The notes under the pieces: model-generated
Databases searched by the model: none
The model's input: only the letters and a program-made list of their open reading frames with translations
Told to the model about the DNA's origin: nothing
Assembly (NCBI GenBank): GCA_026214975.1
Contig: CM047810.1
Location: forward strand, 98,286,316-98,350,315
Direction of reading: 5' to 3'
Source: Gentiana macrophylla
Taxonomy: Eukaryota; Streptophyta; Magnoliopsida; Gentianales; Gentianaceae
DNA length: 64,000 bases
Program-made: the position numbers and the translations under genes
Shown here: positions 10,546 to 22,386 of the stretch, piece after piece
Layout: every line of letters begins with the position of its first letter
Numbering within the stretch: the stretch's first letter is position 1

Positions 10546-11801
10546 TTTCTACAACAATAAATAAAGATAGATTAAGTAAAAGCTCATGTATAAAAACCCT
10601 AAATTTGCACTTAAAAATTTTATAAGGTTTTACTCCCACTAGCCAACTATTCCTATTGACTTTCAAGAATTTAATTAATTCTTTAGTGGTGGATCCCATC
10701 TAGTTACCTCGATTCCCGGCGAGGCCGATCAACCGAGATAATTTCGACGGTAGGTACTCTTGCGATCGTGATCGCGCATGCGACTCCGGTGGTTGACTAG
10801 TCAACTCTTTGGCGTTCACATCTCTATGTGATAGCCAACCCTTGTCTCTAAAATCGACGGCAGTCTGACGAGGCCAATCACCGCAAGATTCGGTCGAGTC
10901 GTAACCCAATATTCATGAGATCTCGTAACGATCATATCTCAATAATAACGATATACCCGTGGTAGGTCAACTCCCGGCGAGGCGATCAGTTGGATCCGAA
11001 CAAGGGCTCTTCACCGTCATTATAATATTGGGAGACAATTTTGGCTCGATTTTTGGCGTGGGAATAATTTTAATTAATTCACTTAATTAATTTGGTTTAA
11101 TTATGGTCTCATCTACTATGTGCATATTACTACGATATCATATAAAGTAAAACATACACAACATTCGCGCATAAAATAACCGGTATGATCATGGACTTTT
11201 TCTAGAGTGCGGTTTGAATACAACCCAGCGAAACCGCTGGTCACAAACTAAGGGTATCTCGCAACCGCCAATAGGATCTTTATTCTTTGTCACGCCAATG
11301 GGTTCTTTATCTCTCCTTGGTCTTCAACTTCTTGCTCCATTCTTGTTACATAATAAATAATTACACCCGCCGCACACTGGGGAACTCGAGGAATGGGATA
11401 AATGCAAAAATTAAACTAGGTCACGTTCTTCATAACGGCCTAGGACAATTTTTTTTTCAAAACCAACATAAAGAAAACATTCCCATCTATCCTATTGGTG
11501 AGTCCATGATCGATCGGAGTCCATATAATCACATTATATCTACACATCTAATCCATACAATTTTATCTTATGAAAAGATTAAATTCTAATTTTTAACTAC
11601 TACTACTCATGCGTCTTTATTTTATCATGTCAAATAATTAAATAACTTTAAATTAATTATATGACTTAATCGAAAATTAAAATTAACATTTAATTTTAAA
11701 TCGATTTCAATTTTAATTAAATTTGAACTATTCAAAATATAAAATTAAAATTGTAAGGTCTCCTATTTGTTTCCTTTCAAAAACTAAATTTAGCTTAGCT
11801 G

Positions 11802-12170
11802 GCCACTTTCCAAAATCAAAATTTTGGAAGTGGCACAAGCTAAGCCTTTACAAATCAAATATTTGAAAAGGCTGCAAACATTCCAAATCAAATATTTGGA
11901 AAGGCCAAATTATTTTAGTCTAGGCACGCCACTTTCCAAAATCAAAATTTTGGAAGTGGCAAGCTAAGCCTTTACAAATCAAATATTTGAAAAGGCTTGC
12001 GCCTATTCCAAATCAAAATTTGGAAAGGCCAAATAATTTTTAGTTTAGGCACAGCCACTTTCCAAAATCAAAATTTTGAAGTGCTGTTTGAAAGCTAAGC
12101 CTTTACAAATCAAATATTTGAAAAGGGCTTGAGCCTATTCCAAATCAAAATTTGGAAAGGCTAATATGCC
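11802..12170. repeat. Three tandem ~126-bp units, each holding three hairpins
   Basis: Units begin at 11802, 11928 and 12054 (GCCACTTTCC). Each contains a stem of CCACTTCC/GGAAGTGG type around AAATTTT, a stem GCCTTT..AAAGGC around CAAATC-AAATATTTG, and a stem CCAAAT/ATTTGG ending in AAAGG. The third unit has lost a base in its first stem. Confidence 0.85.
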
Positions 12171-12328
12171 ATATATGGTTTCTAAAATGGTCCAAACTAT
12201 TTGAACCATTGGTTGGCCATATGACACAACTAAACAAACGAGATATCTATGCACAATAAAATATCACAAAACGAAAAGGGTTGATCTCCCCATTGGAAGA
12301 GGAGAGCCGACGGACGACTGACCCGAAG

Positions 12329-12330
12329 GC

Positions 12331-12361
<31 letters not shown>

Positions 12362-12394
12362 AGGGGGGGCGCGCGCGATCGGCCGACCCATGAT

Positions 12395-12444
<50 letters not shown>

Positions 12445-12445
12445 A
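12329..12445. repeat. (GCC)n and (TA)n microsatellites
   Basis: About ten GCC repeats (12,330-12,360) are followed by a GC-rich bridge and about 25 TA repeats (12,395-12,445). Confidence 0.95.
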
Positions 12446-12571
12446 TATTATATATATATTATATATGATTTAAATATATTTTTTTTTTTCTTGCGTTTCG
12501 TGATTTAAATCTTGCATCTATCGATTAAATACTACGCATTTAATTTATGCTTATTGCTTAAGCACGAAGTC

Positions 12572-12586
12572 TGGCTCTGCTACCAC
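12572..12586 (-). promoter_or_regulatory. Copia primer-binding site (initiator Met tRNA type)
   Basis: The minus strand reads TGGTAGCAGAGCCA next to the LTR end. It differs at one position from the usual plant TGGTATCAGAGC, which is complementary to the 3' end of initiator tRNA-Met and primes reverse transcription. Confidence 0.8.
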
Positions 12587-14397
12587 TGTAAGGAAATCAC
12601 TAGTTTAACGCAGCGGAAATTAAAATTTGATTTCCTTTTCTAGATCGTTCTTCGTTTAATGCAATAAACACGTTAAGTAGTTTGACGGTTATACCTTGGA
12701 TGATCTACAAGATCGTCGCTTTGACCGCCAACGGAGAGTAGTTCAATGCGCAAGCCGTCCACGCGTCCGGCCTCTATCGCTAATCCACACGAACCCCTCG
12801 CCGGAATCCTCCTTGGATTGCTATCAAAAAAACTCCGGCTGCTAGACCGGACCTTTTCCTCCCTCACAAACTCACTATGGAGAGCTCTCTATTTTACACA
12901 AGAATTATGAACTCTTGCAATTGTGTTGTACAAAAGAGCTTGACACTCACTTCCTTTTTATAGAGGAGGTGGCGCCCCAATAGTAGTGTAGGAGAAGAAA
13001 ACCTTTTTCTAATAAAATAAGGAAAATCAACTAGATTGATTTATCTCTTTAATTATAATTTATTTTGTCAATATCATATATTGATTATAATTATCTTATT
13101 ACCATAAATCTATTTTTCAAAATCAATTAATATCTTGTATTAATATTATGGTAATCTTATTAATTAAAGTGCACAATCCAAGTGTATCTTGTACACTCAA
13201 AAGTGGCGCCCATATCCCAAAAGATTGACTTCCGGAATATTCTTTAATTAATCTAATTTATATATAATTAATATCTTGTATTTTATTTATTCATAATAAA
13301 TAAATACCACCATATTAATTTACCACTATAACCTTTATAGTACAGAGATAAACTTTCCTTATTTGGTTATCAACTATAACCGCATTTTAATCCGACTCGA
13401 TGTTCATATGTGTGTGACCCGATAGGCTTCGAATATGTTGGCGCGAGACACAAAGTGCAATTTACTAAAATGCCCTTCATACCTAACGATCACGGGATAG
13501 CGTCAGCAACACACCGTGACCCCAATCATCGGAAGAGTCAAAAGCAATGACTACTACCTTTCATGTGAAGCGATTACCGTGTAACTTACAATCCTATCGC
13601 TATAATAATATCCATACGATCGTATCTCGAGTGTCAATACATTGACGATCGTATCTTATAATCTGGATATCATGCTCTCTCGGAATAACACATTTACTCC
13701 CACTTTGCAAAGATTCTCGAGAGCTAGACATTCCTTATAAGAAGGCCATTTCGGATATTCAATCCCAATCATAGGATACGCGATTCCCATTTCGACCAAT
13801 CATGTATACTCCGATGCTTCAATATCATACCCAATCACTACCGCATGATCGCCCGTGGTTAGGAGAAATCTCAATAGTGTCAAAGCATGACAATCCACAC
13901 CGTGATGCCATGAAGACTCGGTCAAAAGGATAATTACACAACCGCCACATAGTGTGACACTTAATGTAAGTGGGTCGATCCTAACGTCGCATTCTCTAAT
14001 ACACGCCCACGCATACCCAAGTGTCTCTACACTTCGATGAGCGAGATCTATCCCTATCTTCTAAAAGATAGAAGACATCCAATACGTCTGCTAGTCGATT
14101 ATACTATCAATGTCCCATTTGATAATATGTAAGACTAGAGACATTTAAGTACCAACCTTGTTATAGTGATTAGAGATCTCATCAACCATAATCACTATCA
14201 TGGTTTCTCTATCATAGATCGATACTAGGGACGTTACTATATATATACAACAAATAATATGAAGACAAACAATATATAATAACATAAGTGCTTTTATTAA
14301 TCATAATAAAGTTATTACATGAACTAAATAGACTGTAAATGACCCGACCCGGTCGGATCCGGTCCGACCCGATTGGGTTTAGGACACCTTTCCAACA
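12587..14397 (-). mobile_element. 5' LTR of the minus-strand copia element (1.81 kb)
   Basis: On the minus strand the LTR runs from TGTTGGAAAGGTGTCC (at 14397) to ...TTCCTTACA (at 12587), bounded by the primer-binding site. The length is high for copia and fits large-LTR lineages. The first part contains GACCCGACCCGGTCGGATCC-like GC-rich repeats. No matching second LTR was found between 8.3 and 9.4 kb. Confidence 0.8.
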
Positions 14398-14524
14398 CCA
14401 ATTTGGGTCTGCGCTTCCATCCACTGCGCCGCGCCTTGCTTTGTTTTATTTTGAAATAGTAAAATAAACCTTTAAATCTTTAAGGAAAAAAATAATAAAA
14501 TAAATATAGAAGGGGTGTCTTTAA

Positions 14525-17215
14525 ATGCACCCCATACAATCTATTTGGGTACCCAAATTGAGGGGCATCCCACTTTCACATTCTAATTTACTTTTGGCAC
14601 CACACTTATTTTTACATCTACTCATTGCACCACAGTATAATTATTGTCATTTATACTTAAGGCAACACACTTGGAAAGGCACCACACTTGGAAATAAAAT
14701 TCAATCTTATAAATATAACTACAGTACAACCCATTATTTTTTTATTTTTTTGAGATTATTATAAATTCACCATCTACCCTAGGTACCACATTTGTTCCCC
14801 TCCAAAACAATAACCAAGATCGAACTATCTCCCTCACCATCGCCCCGAACTTGTTCTTCCTCCCCAAAATTCTATATCTCTTCATCTTCTTCATCACATA
14901 TCTCCTCCTTCTTCTTCATTCATCTCCTTCTCAACCTATTTCATCTCTCTCTTACTCATATCAATATTATCATTATCTTCTTGTTCTCTTAAAAAATTCA
15001 ATGTAAAGAAAGTTGTGATTATCATCACATTTCTAACCAACTTTGTAAATACTGCATTAAATAACTTCATCATCATGATTAGTTAAAAATATGGATCTTT
15101 TTGAATTTTATTCATACGGAGCCTTCAAATGAAGATAAAATGATTTCACATGAAGTTGAGATTACAAATGAAAACAAGACTACCTTAAATGAATAAATGG
15201 TTTCGATAGACGATATGAAGAATCTCCAAGATGACACCATTAGAAAGAATGAGGTAATTCCTAAATTCTTTAGAAAAGTGTAATATATACCTAGTATTTT
15301 TTTTAAATGGTTATTAGTGAATGTGTCTTTCAGAATTTTCTGTAATACATCCAACCAAGTCACAATGGGACATTGACATCCAACCGCTCCATAGTTGGAT
15401 CTTTTTCAGAATGTTCTTTAATACATCCAACAGCATTCGGACATTCACATGAAGTTAGGATTACAAATGAGTTGTTTATTTAACACAAACCAAAATTGTT
15501 TATATAACACAAACCAATTTTTTATGACATTTTATTATTTGTTTCATGTTATAAGCATTGTATATTTGATTGAAACTGTAGTGTAATTCCAAAGAAAATG
15601 AAGAATATGATTGTCTGTCAAGTGTTGATGAGCTAGTAGCCGAGGACATTCACATTCATAGGGGGAGAATCCGAGCCATTCAACACAATCCGAGCCATAA
15701 CTGCTGCGTTGGGGCGGCATGAGGATGAATGGCCGGCCTATTATCAGGCAAGAGTTGTGTTAATAATTGAGAGGAGATCTAAGTCATTATGATGATGCGT
15801 TGGGAGGAGATATAAGTCATTATGAATGGCCGGCCTATTATTGGGAGATAGGTTGAGTAGTGATACTTGCTAAAAATACAGATTGAAAGGTAAGGCCTCG
15901 TGATGGGATACATTGGATGGAGACGCCTACAATTATATGGTCAATCGCTAACAAGTATAATGCTATGGTGACCTTGTTCCACCACGGATAAACACATCGG
16001 TAATTTGACTTGTTTTCCAACAAAAGAAGGTCCGAAGACTGTTCCACCATTCCAAATTTGTATGTACTTCAGAATAAACCACTACAAGTGCATGAAATTG
16101 AAAGACAATTGCCCACTTCCCACCCTAGTAGATCCGTGGGATAAAGTATCAAATGAAGCCAACAAAGAGTGGTTGTAAATTTTCGAGAGTAGGGTGGTAA
16201 AAGGAAAACTATTGTTAAGACCCAATCAAACCAATGAATTAGTTGACTTAGACGGTCTGTAGTAGCTAACTTATGTTTCTAGCATTTTGTATTCACCGGT
16301 GTAAAGTGATGAACAAAACAGTGCTTTGAAGATATCTTATGTTCTTTTACGTTGTCTAGTCATCAACAATGTTATATAGGTGATAGAACTTGACGTTTTG
16401 TAGTCACCGGTGTTCAACAAAACGGTGTTTAAAATACATCTTATGTTTTTTGCATTTTCTCGTCGACGATATATTGTGTGTCAAAGAATTTGATATTTTG
16501 TAGCCACCATTATATCTTATGCTTTTTTGCGTAGTCTATTGCTGATAGAACCTGACATTCTATACTCACGGGTGTTATTTTGGTGATTTTTTTTTTGTGT
16601 CCAACAGCTCCACAGTTGATTTTTTTTTTGTAATGTTCTGTAATACATTCAACAGCTTCACAGTTGAATATTTTTAGAATGTTCTGTAATATATCCAACA
16701 GCTCCATAGTTGGATATTTTTCAGAATATTATGTAATACATCCAACAGTGTCATAGTCAGACATTGACATCCAACAACTATAGTTGGACCTACACATCCA
16801 ACAATTGGATCTTTTTCAAAATGTTGTATAACACATCCAATAGCTATATAGTTGGACCTACACATCCAACAGCTCCACAGTTGGATCTTTTTCAAATAGG
16901 TAAGTGTTTTGATTTTGAGGGTAAATGTAATTTTTTTCTATATCTTTACTAGAAGGAAAATAAAAATATATTGATGTAAGTTTGAAGGACTAATTCATAA
17001 ATAAATAAAACGACAATAGTGAAAAGGCTATAGAAATAATATATTTGGTATTTTTATAAGAGTGGAGTATAAGTACGATAATCATTTAAAAATTAAATAT
17101 GTGATGCCAAGGGTAAACACTTGTTTTTAAAAGAGCTGTGGTGTCAAGTGTAAAAGGACTGTGGTAAGGCACCCAAGATGGAACCCATTCAAGTGAACCT
17201 CAATATGGGGATAAG
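14525..17215. mobile_element. Degenerate inverted-end element with TCCAACAGCT...GTTGGA array
   Basis: The left end (14,545-14,640, ...TTTACTTTTGGCACCACA) and the reverse complement of the right end (17,105-17,200, ...TTTTACACTTGACACCACA) look alike, which suggests long decayed terminal inverted repeats. Between them, a short unit with imperfect palindromes TCCAAC...GTTGGA and the phrase ATGTTCTGTAATACATCCAAC recurs near 15,335-15,445 and about six times in 16,598-16,895. There is no transposase. A nonautonomous Mutator- or CACTA-like element is possible; no target duplication was found. Confidence 0.35.
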
Positions 17216-17837
17216 GCAGTGTGAAAATAGAGTTTGCATCTCCTTTCATTCCTGTGCCTTTATTTTCATCTTCTCAGTTTGATTACTGCCCCCTCGGCCC
17301 TAACCACCTCTCTGTATCTAACTAAGCAATTTCCTCATAATTTGATTGTGTGCCTGCTTGCCAAAAGGTCTTGGATATGCTATGAACACTGTTATAAAAA
17401 AAGGAGCTTAAAGGTAATCAATCACTGATTCTACTGCTGTGATTCTTCCTTCATCTTGTCTACATGTACGATTGTTTTGTAATCACAACTAATTTTCAAT
17501 CCTTGAAGTTTAATCTTTTATCACATACAGCTCGAGAATGAGGGCACACAGAAATTTGGGGCTGAAAATGGTTGCAAATGCAGCAGGGCAGAGTTCATTT
17601 CCTTAGTATATCCACTGTTTGTATAGCTAATTTCTCCCCAAATTCTTGTTATTCTATATTTTGTTCGCTTTGATTTTCAGCTGCAAGAGCTTTGTTCAGT
17701 TGTTTTCCACAAGATTTTCCCCTCCTAACTAACTACTTCACCTTGTCCCCTCCCTGCCCCCCCTTCGGTGTATGATCAACACAAGTTCACCTTATACCAA
17801 TCACCTGAATAAAAAAAGAATTAGCCCGTAGGTAACG

Positions 17838-19529
17838 ATGAAGCAAGGAAAACCCACAAAAAATCTACATAATTCTTCCGGGAGACAAAAAAACAACTGT
17901 CGTGATTTGGTTGATCGGATAAGCGCTTTACCGGACTCCGTTCTAGGTCTTATTTTGTCTCTTCTTCCCGCAAAGAATGTTGTAGCCACCTCCGTTCTTT
18001 CAAAAAGATGGAAACTAGTGTGGACGACAGTCCACAATCTCGATTTCTGTTTTGAGGGCTGCATTGAGGAGGAACAGGCTGAAGGTGAAAATATGAAATT
18101 TGTCGATTCGTTAACCGTGTTTTGCTTCACCATGATCTTTGGATTACTAAATAAGTTCCATTTGGTATGGATGCCCAGGTGTATTTCATCTCATGCCAGG
18201 TTCATGGATCAACACCGCAATTAGAAGAAAGCGTCCATGAGCTTTTTCTGTGTGTTAAGACTCTGTTGGACCACGTAATATTCTGAAACACTTGAACTCA
18301 CTACAATCTTTGGAGTTGAAGGCGACATTTCTATTTCCACTACGATTGTAGTTTGCCTGCCAAGACTTGAAAGTCTAAAACTTATTTCGATTGATTTCAA
18401 GTCGAAGAAGCTTTCGAGAAACTCGTAGCGGTTGCCCACAACTAAGCGATCGCACTTGCATGTAGACTTCTTATACGATGATGATTTTACTTATATAGTA
18501 TCTTCCACTTCCTTGATACGTCTTGAGTTATGTTTTGATGAATATTAATGCAGTCTAAATTTAAAGGCTTCCTCGCTCGAGTACCTTGAGATAAATGGAT
18601 ATATATCTCAGATTATTGTGAAAAAAACTTTAAGCTCTTTGGTTGAAGCCTACTTAAGAATGTCTTTGATGGAAGATGATTTCTCTAACCATTCAATCGT
18701 TGAAGCAGTTCGTGCTTTCGATTGTGCGAAATCTCTGGCTTTATCCAGCGAAGTTATGCAGGTAAGCTACTCTATGCTTTTGGAGAATTAATGAGTTGTA
18801 TACCAATATTAGAATTCTATTCCTCTGGTTATGACTTATGAACGCTGCCCGCACAAGATAATTATGAATCAACATGGCACTTGATAGTTGATAGTTAGCT
18901 CATATGTTGTCCTTTTTTTTTTTCCTTACTTGACATCATTGAAGATTTAAAGATAACATTATATTATGAAAATACATTATTACTATTTTTTAATTCTCAG
19001 GCTCTTGGTTGTGCCAAATTCTTCTTGGCGACTGAGTTTAAGATATTGGCGAAATTTGAGGCACGGATTTGTTGTTCTTGTAATTGCAACTTGTTACATG
19101 ATCTTATTGAGCACGCCGAGTGTTTAGAAGTTCTTATAGTTAATCAGGTTAGATAAAGGCATCCGGAAACTGTGTGTGTAGAGAGACATAGAGTACATTT
19201 TTTGTTCAACACACACAAGTATAATTTGGATGCAAATTTTGTGATGCCAGGAAGAATGTTGTATGCATGAAAACAATCACGATCACTCAAAGTGGACTAC
19301 TCCTGTAGAAGTACCGAGATGCTTGTCAAGCTGCTTGAAGACGGTTGTAATTGAAGGTTATCATGGTTTCGACGATGAGCGTGAAATGATAGGTTATATA
19401 TTAAAGCATGGAAGTGTTGTTGAACTTATGAAGATATCTTGTCATATGTTCATGAGGATAGCGCATAAGGTTAGAGTTTGGTTCAAGAGATATGTAAGTT
19501 TTCAAGAAAATCCCGGTTTGTGCAAATGA
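17838..19529 (+). pseudogene. F-box/LRR/FBD gene copy 1, frameshifted
   Basis: The start at 17838 ([21 protein letters not shown]) precedes an F-box at residues 27-60 ([36 protein letters not shown]), which in intact proteins binds SKP1 in an SCF ubiquitin ligase. Exon 1 breaks after SSHA (about 18,200), and the LRR part has further indels (for example, a missing base at about 18,403 relative to copy 3). Exon 1 ends GCAG|GTAAGC (about 18,761); exon 2 is about 19,002-19,147. Exon 3 (19,251-19,529) encodes the FBD domain (WTTPVEVPRCLSSCLKTVVIEGYHGFDDEREMIGYILKHG) but loses the frame after MFMR. It is closest to copy 3 at 42.6 kb, including about 2 kb of 3' flank. Confidence 0.85.
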
Positions 19530-20251
19530 ATTCTTGAGGTAATTTGTAACCCCTGCACTCCCAATAGCTTCCAAGCAATCATTTAGATGTGGACATGTTA
19601 CGAAGATATTTTTCTTTGTAAGTAATTATCATCATCCAGTATTCAAATTTCTTTGAGCCATTTGTTGCATATTCTACTCTTATCATTTGCGGTCCGATTA
19701 CCCTTGTATGGCGGGTTTTTTAGATGATCTGATGATCGTCTCTACAGATATATTTGTAGCCACAAACTTATGTCATGATTTGCTTAAAGAACGGTTTGGA
19801 TAACTTGCATTAATTGAGGATGCAAATGCGATGCCTAAAGTCGATTCGAGGTGATGAGCAAGTCGTTTTTTTTTTATTATGTAGATCGGATAATGAATAT
19901 TGACATATTGTTGAGATATAGTTTTTTGTATCTTGCTGTCATCGTATGAGTATAAGAGTGATTCTTGCATCTATGAAATAAGGCTTAATTTGTTCGTGGG
20001 CCCGTGGCTACAACCATGTAAGTAGGGGTGAACATGGTCCGGTTCGGCCGGTTTTTATCATTTTTAAAACCGAACCATTTTATACGGTTTCAAATTTTTG
20101 AAACCAAACTAGAACGGTTTGAAGACGTAAACCATGTTATTCGGTCCGGTTTGGTTTGACTTGGTTCCGGTTTATTACGGTTTTCACATGGTTCTTATCT
20201 TACTCGTTTCAATTCGATCATCAATGAATCATCAACTTAAAAAAACTACTA

Positions 20252-20512
20252 CTCCATCCGTCCCACTTTGTTTGGGACTTATTCCTTTTTGGGATGTCCC
20301 AAAATTAGTCCCACTTCTAAGGTTTAGAATTAAATTTGTCTCTTAAATGTCTAAAATGACCTCATATAACAATTTATTGAAAAATGTAGAAGAACACAAA
20401 AGGATGTAATTGTAATTGAGCTATGTTTTTAATGAGTAGACAAAACATTAAATGATGTCTCCTTATTTTTTATGAGTTCCCAAAAGTCCCAAACAAAGTG
20501 GGACGGAGGGAG
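20252..20512. mobile_element. Stowaway-like MITE nested in the hAT element
   Basis: Termini are CTCCATCCGTCCCACTTTG and the inverted CAAAGTGGGACGGAGGGAG, flanked by TA on both sides. The length of 261 bp and the ends fit Tc1/mariner-derived Stowaway MITEs. Confidence 0.9.
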
Positions 20513-20649
20513 TATTAATGAACAAACAACTATATTATTAAATGACATACATAAATCTCAAAATGCATAACACAAAATAGTATTTTGAGTAAGATTAGTG
20601 AAGAAAGAGGAATAGATTTGTTTCATAAGGAGAGACAAATGGAAGATAG

Positions 20650-20750
<101 letters not shown>

Positions 20751-22056
20751 AATGAATAAACATGTGATCTGATTTGAGCTTTATTTAGTAAGAAAATATT
20801 CATGATTTTATGATCTCCAAAACACTGATATTGATTATTTGTACAATGTTATTGTCCAACATAACCTAATTATAAGCAAATCAAAGACAATCGTATATAA
20901 AACTAAGGTTTATAAATGCATTTATCCAGATAATAAAACAAATATACATTATGCAGTTCATCAATATCATTAAGAGAAGTAAGTCATACAAATCAGCATC
21001 GACAAATATCCATAATGAAGTTCATCAATATCATTGAGAGAAGTAAGTCATTCAAATGAGCATCCACATATTTCAAATATTGATGTTGAGCAAGTATAAA
21101 TAGAAGAGCGAGTTAGCAGTGGTGAGTTGTGAACCGAAATGTACTCAAGATTCTTTCAAAGGACTGAAGACAATTCTGTGAAATGATCAACAAAATTGGA
21201 ATATGTAGTATATGAAATTAACTATGTAGCAGCACTATATTACACGTAAAAAGTAAATATAGATTGAGATAGATAGTAAAAAGCGTATAGATGTTTTAAA
21301 GTGTTAGATGTAGGTGTGTGTGCGCGCGTGTGTGTGAGTGTGAGTGTGTGTGTGTGTGTGTGTATATATATCATCCGGTTTGGTCCGGTTTTAAACGGTT
21401 TTTATTTTCTTAAATTGGAACCAAATTGTATTCAACGGTTTGGTTTTAAGTTATATGAAAACCGACCGAAAAACCATGGTTTATACATTTCCGGTTTGGT
21501 TCAATTTGGTTCAGCCGGTTGGTTTGGTTTTTAGAATTTTTGTTCACCCCTACATGTAAGTCATAAACTATGATCAACCGTGTGTAAAAGCGTGTTTGTT
21601 GTGGAAATAGCACTATTCGGAAGTTTATTTTGCTGCAATGTGATCTGTTTGTTTATGCTGTAGATTGATCGACTATGAATTCAAACCACTTTCGCCATTG
21701 ATTTCAATATATCATATCATTGAGGTACTATACATATTTACATCTTCGTCGTTTTTTTTTTGTCCTTTTCCGTTTGTATTTCTTTCCTATTTTGGTTAAA
21801 TAGTATACCAATGATAAATTGCTTACAACTCCCTCCTATGAAAAAAAATTGCATATTCCATCCTTTCTCTAGATCTTCCATGTTTCTCTACACTTCTCTG
21901 CACCGCCTCTCTCTCTCCTCCTACATCTCCTCCACAGCTCGGTCTTTAGGTAATCGGTCGCCCTGACCTGAAACCGCCTTAACCTACGTATTTGCTGATC
22001 GCAGATATACATGGACATCGTGCTGCGGATCGCGACTTTTCCTGAGATGATGAAGA

Positions 22057-22378
22057 TGAAGAAAAAGAGAATTTGGAACTAAGAAGATTTTCTTCTGATT
22101 AATTTTTGCCGTACCTTTCTGTTTTACAATGATAGCAATATATAGGAAATACAATAGCTAACCCTAACTAGTCCTTTCCTAAATTACCCTTTTTTTATTT
22201 AAATATATATAAAAAAAAACATAAAAAACTAAATCATCATTATTTAAGAGATTGAGTATCCTTCCAACTCTTAACCACCATTATTGTGAATTATGGTCAA
22301 ATACACCTTATCACTCCAATCACCTTATCTCTCCTTTGACCATAGTTTCCTTTTGAGTATTATGCGTGTCTGTCAATA
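22057..22378 (-). repeat. 3' LTR of copia element
   Basis: On the minus strand it runs from TATTGACAGACACGC to ...TTTTTCTTCA. The first base pair is TA rather than the usual TG, in both LTRs. Confidence 0.95.
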
Positions 22379-22386
22379 CTCCCCCT

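Larger units (their letters stand above)
10546..12571 (-). other. Long leader of the copia element
   Basis: About 2 kb lie between the primer-binding site and gag, far more than in typical copia elements. It contains repeated CCCGGCGAGGC-like words (10,710-10,735 and 10,970-10,995), a triplicated hairpin unit and two microsatellites. There is no recognisable protein. Part of it may be a later insertion. Confidence 0.55.

Noticed and set aside
12281..12508. Frame with poly-Ala and poly-Tyr/Ile
   Set aside because: It is produced by the GCC and TA microsatellites.
14341..14372. GACCCGACCCGGTCGGATCC-like repeats as another copy of the paired palindrome
   Set aside because: Related in composition, but the spacing and palindrome core differ, and they lie at the extreme start of the copia LTR, not next to a TATA box.
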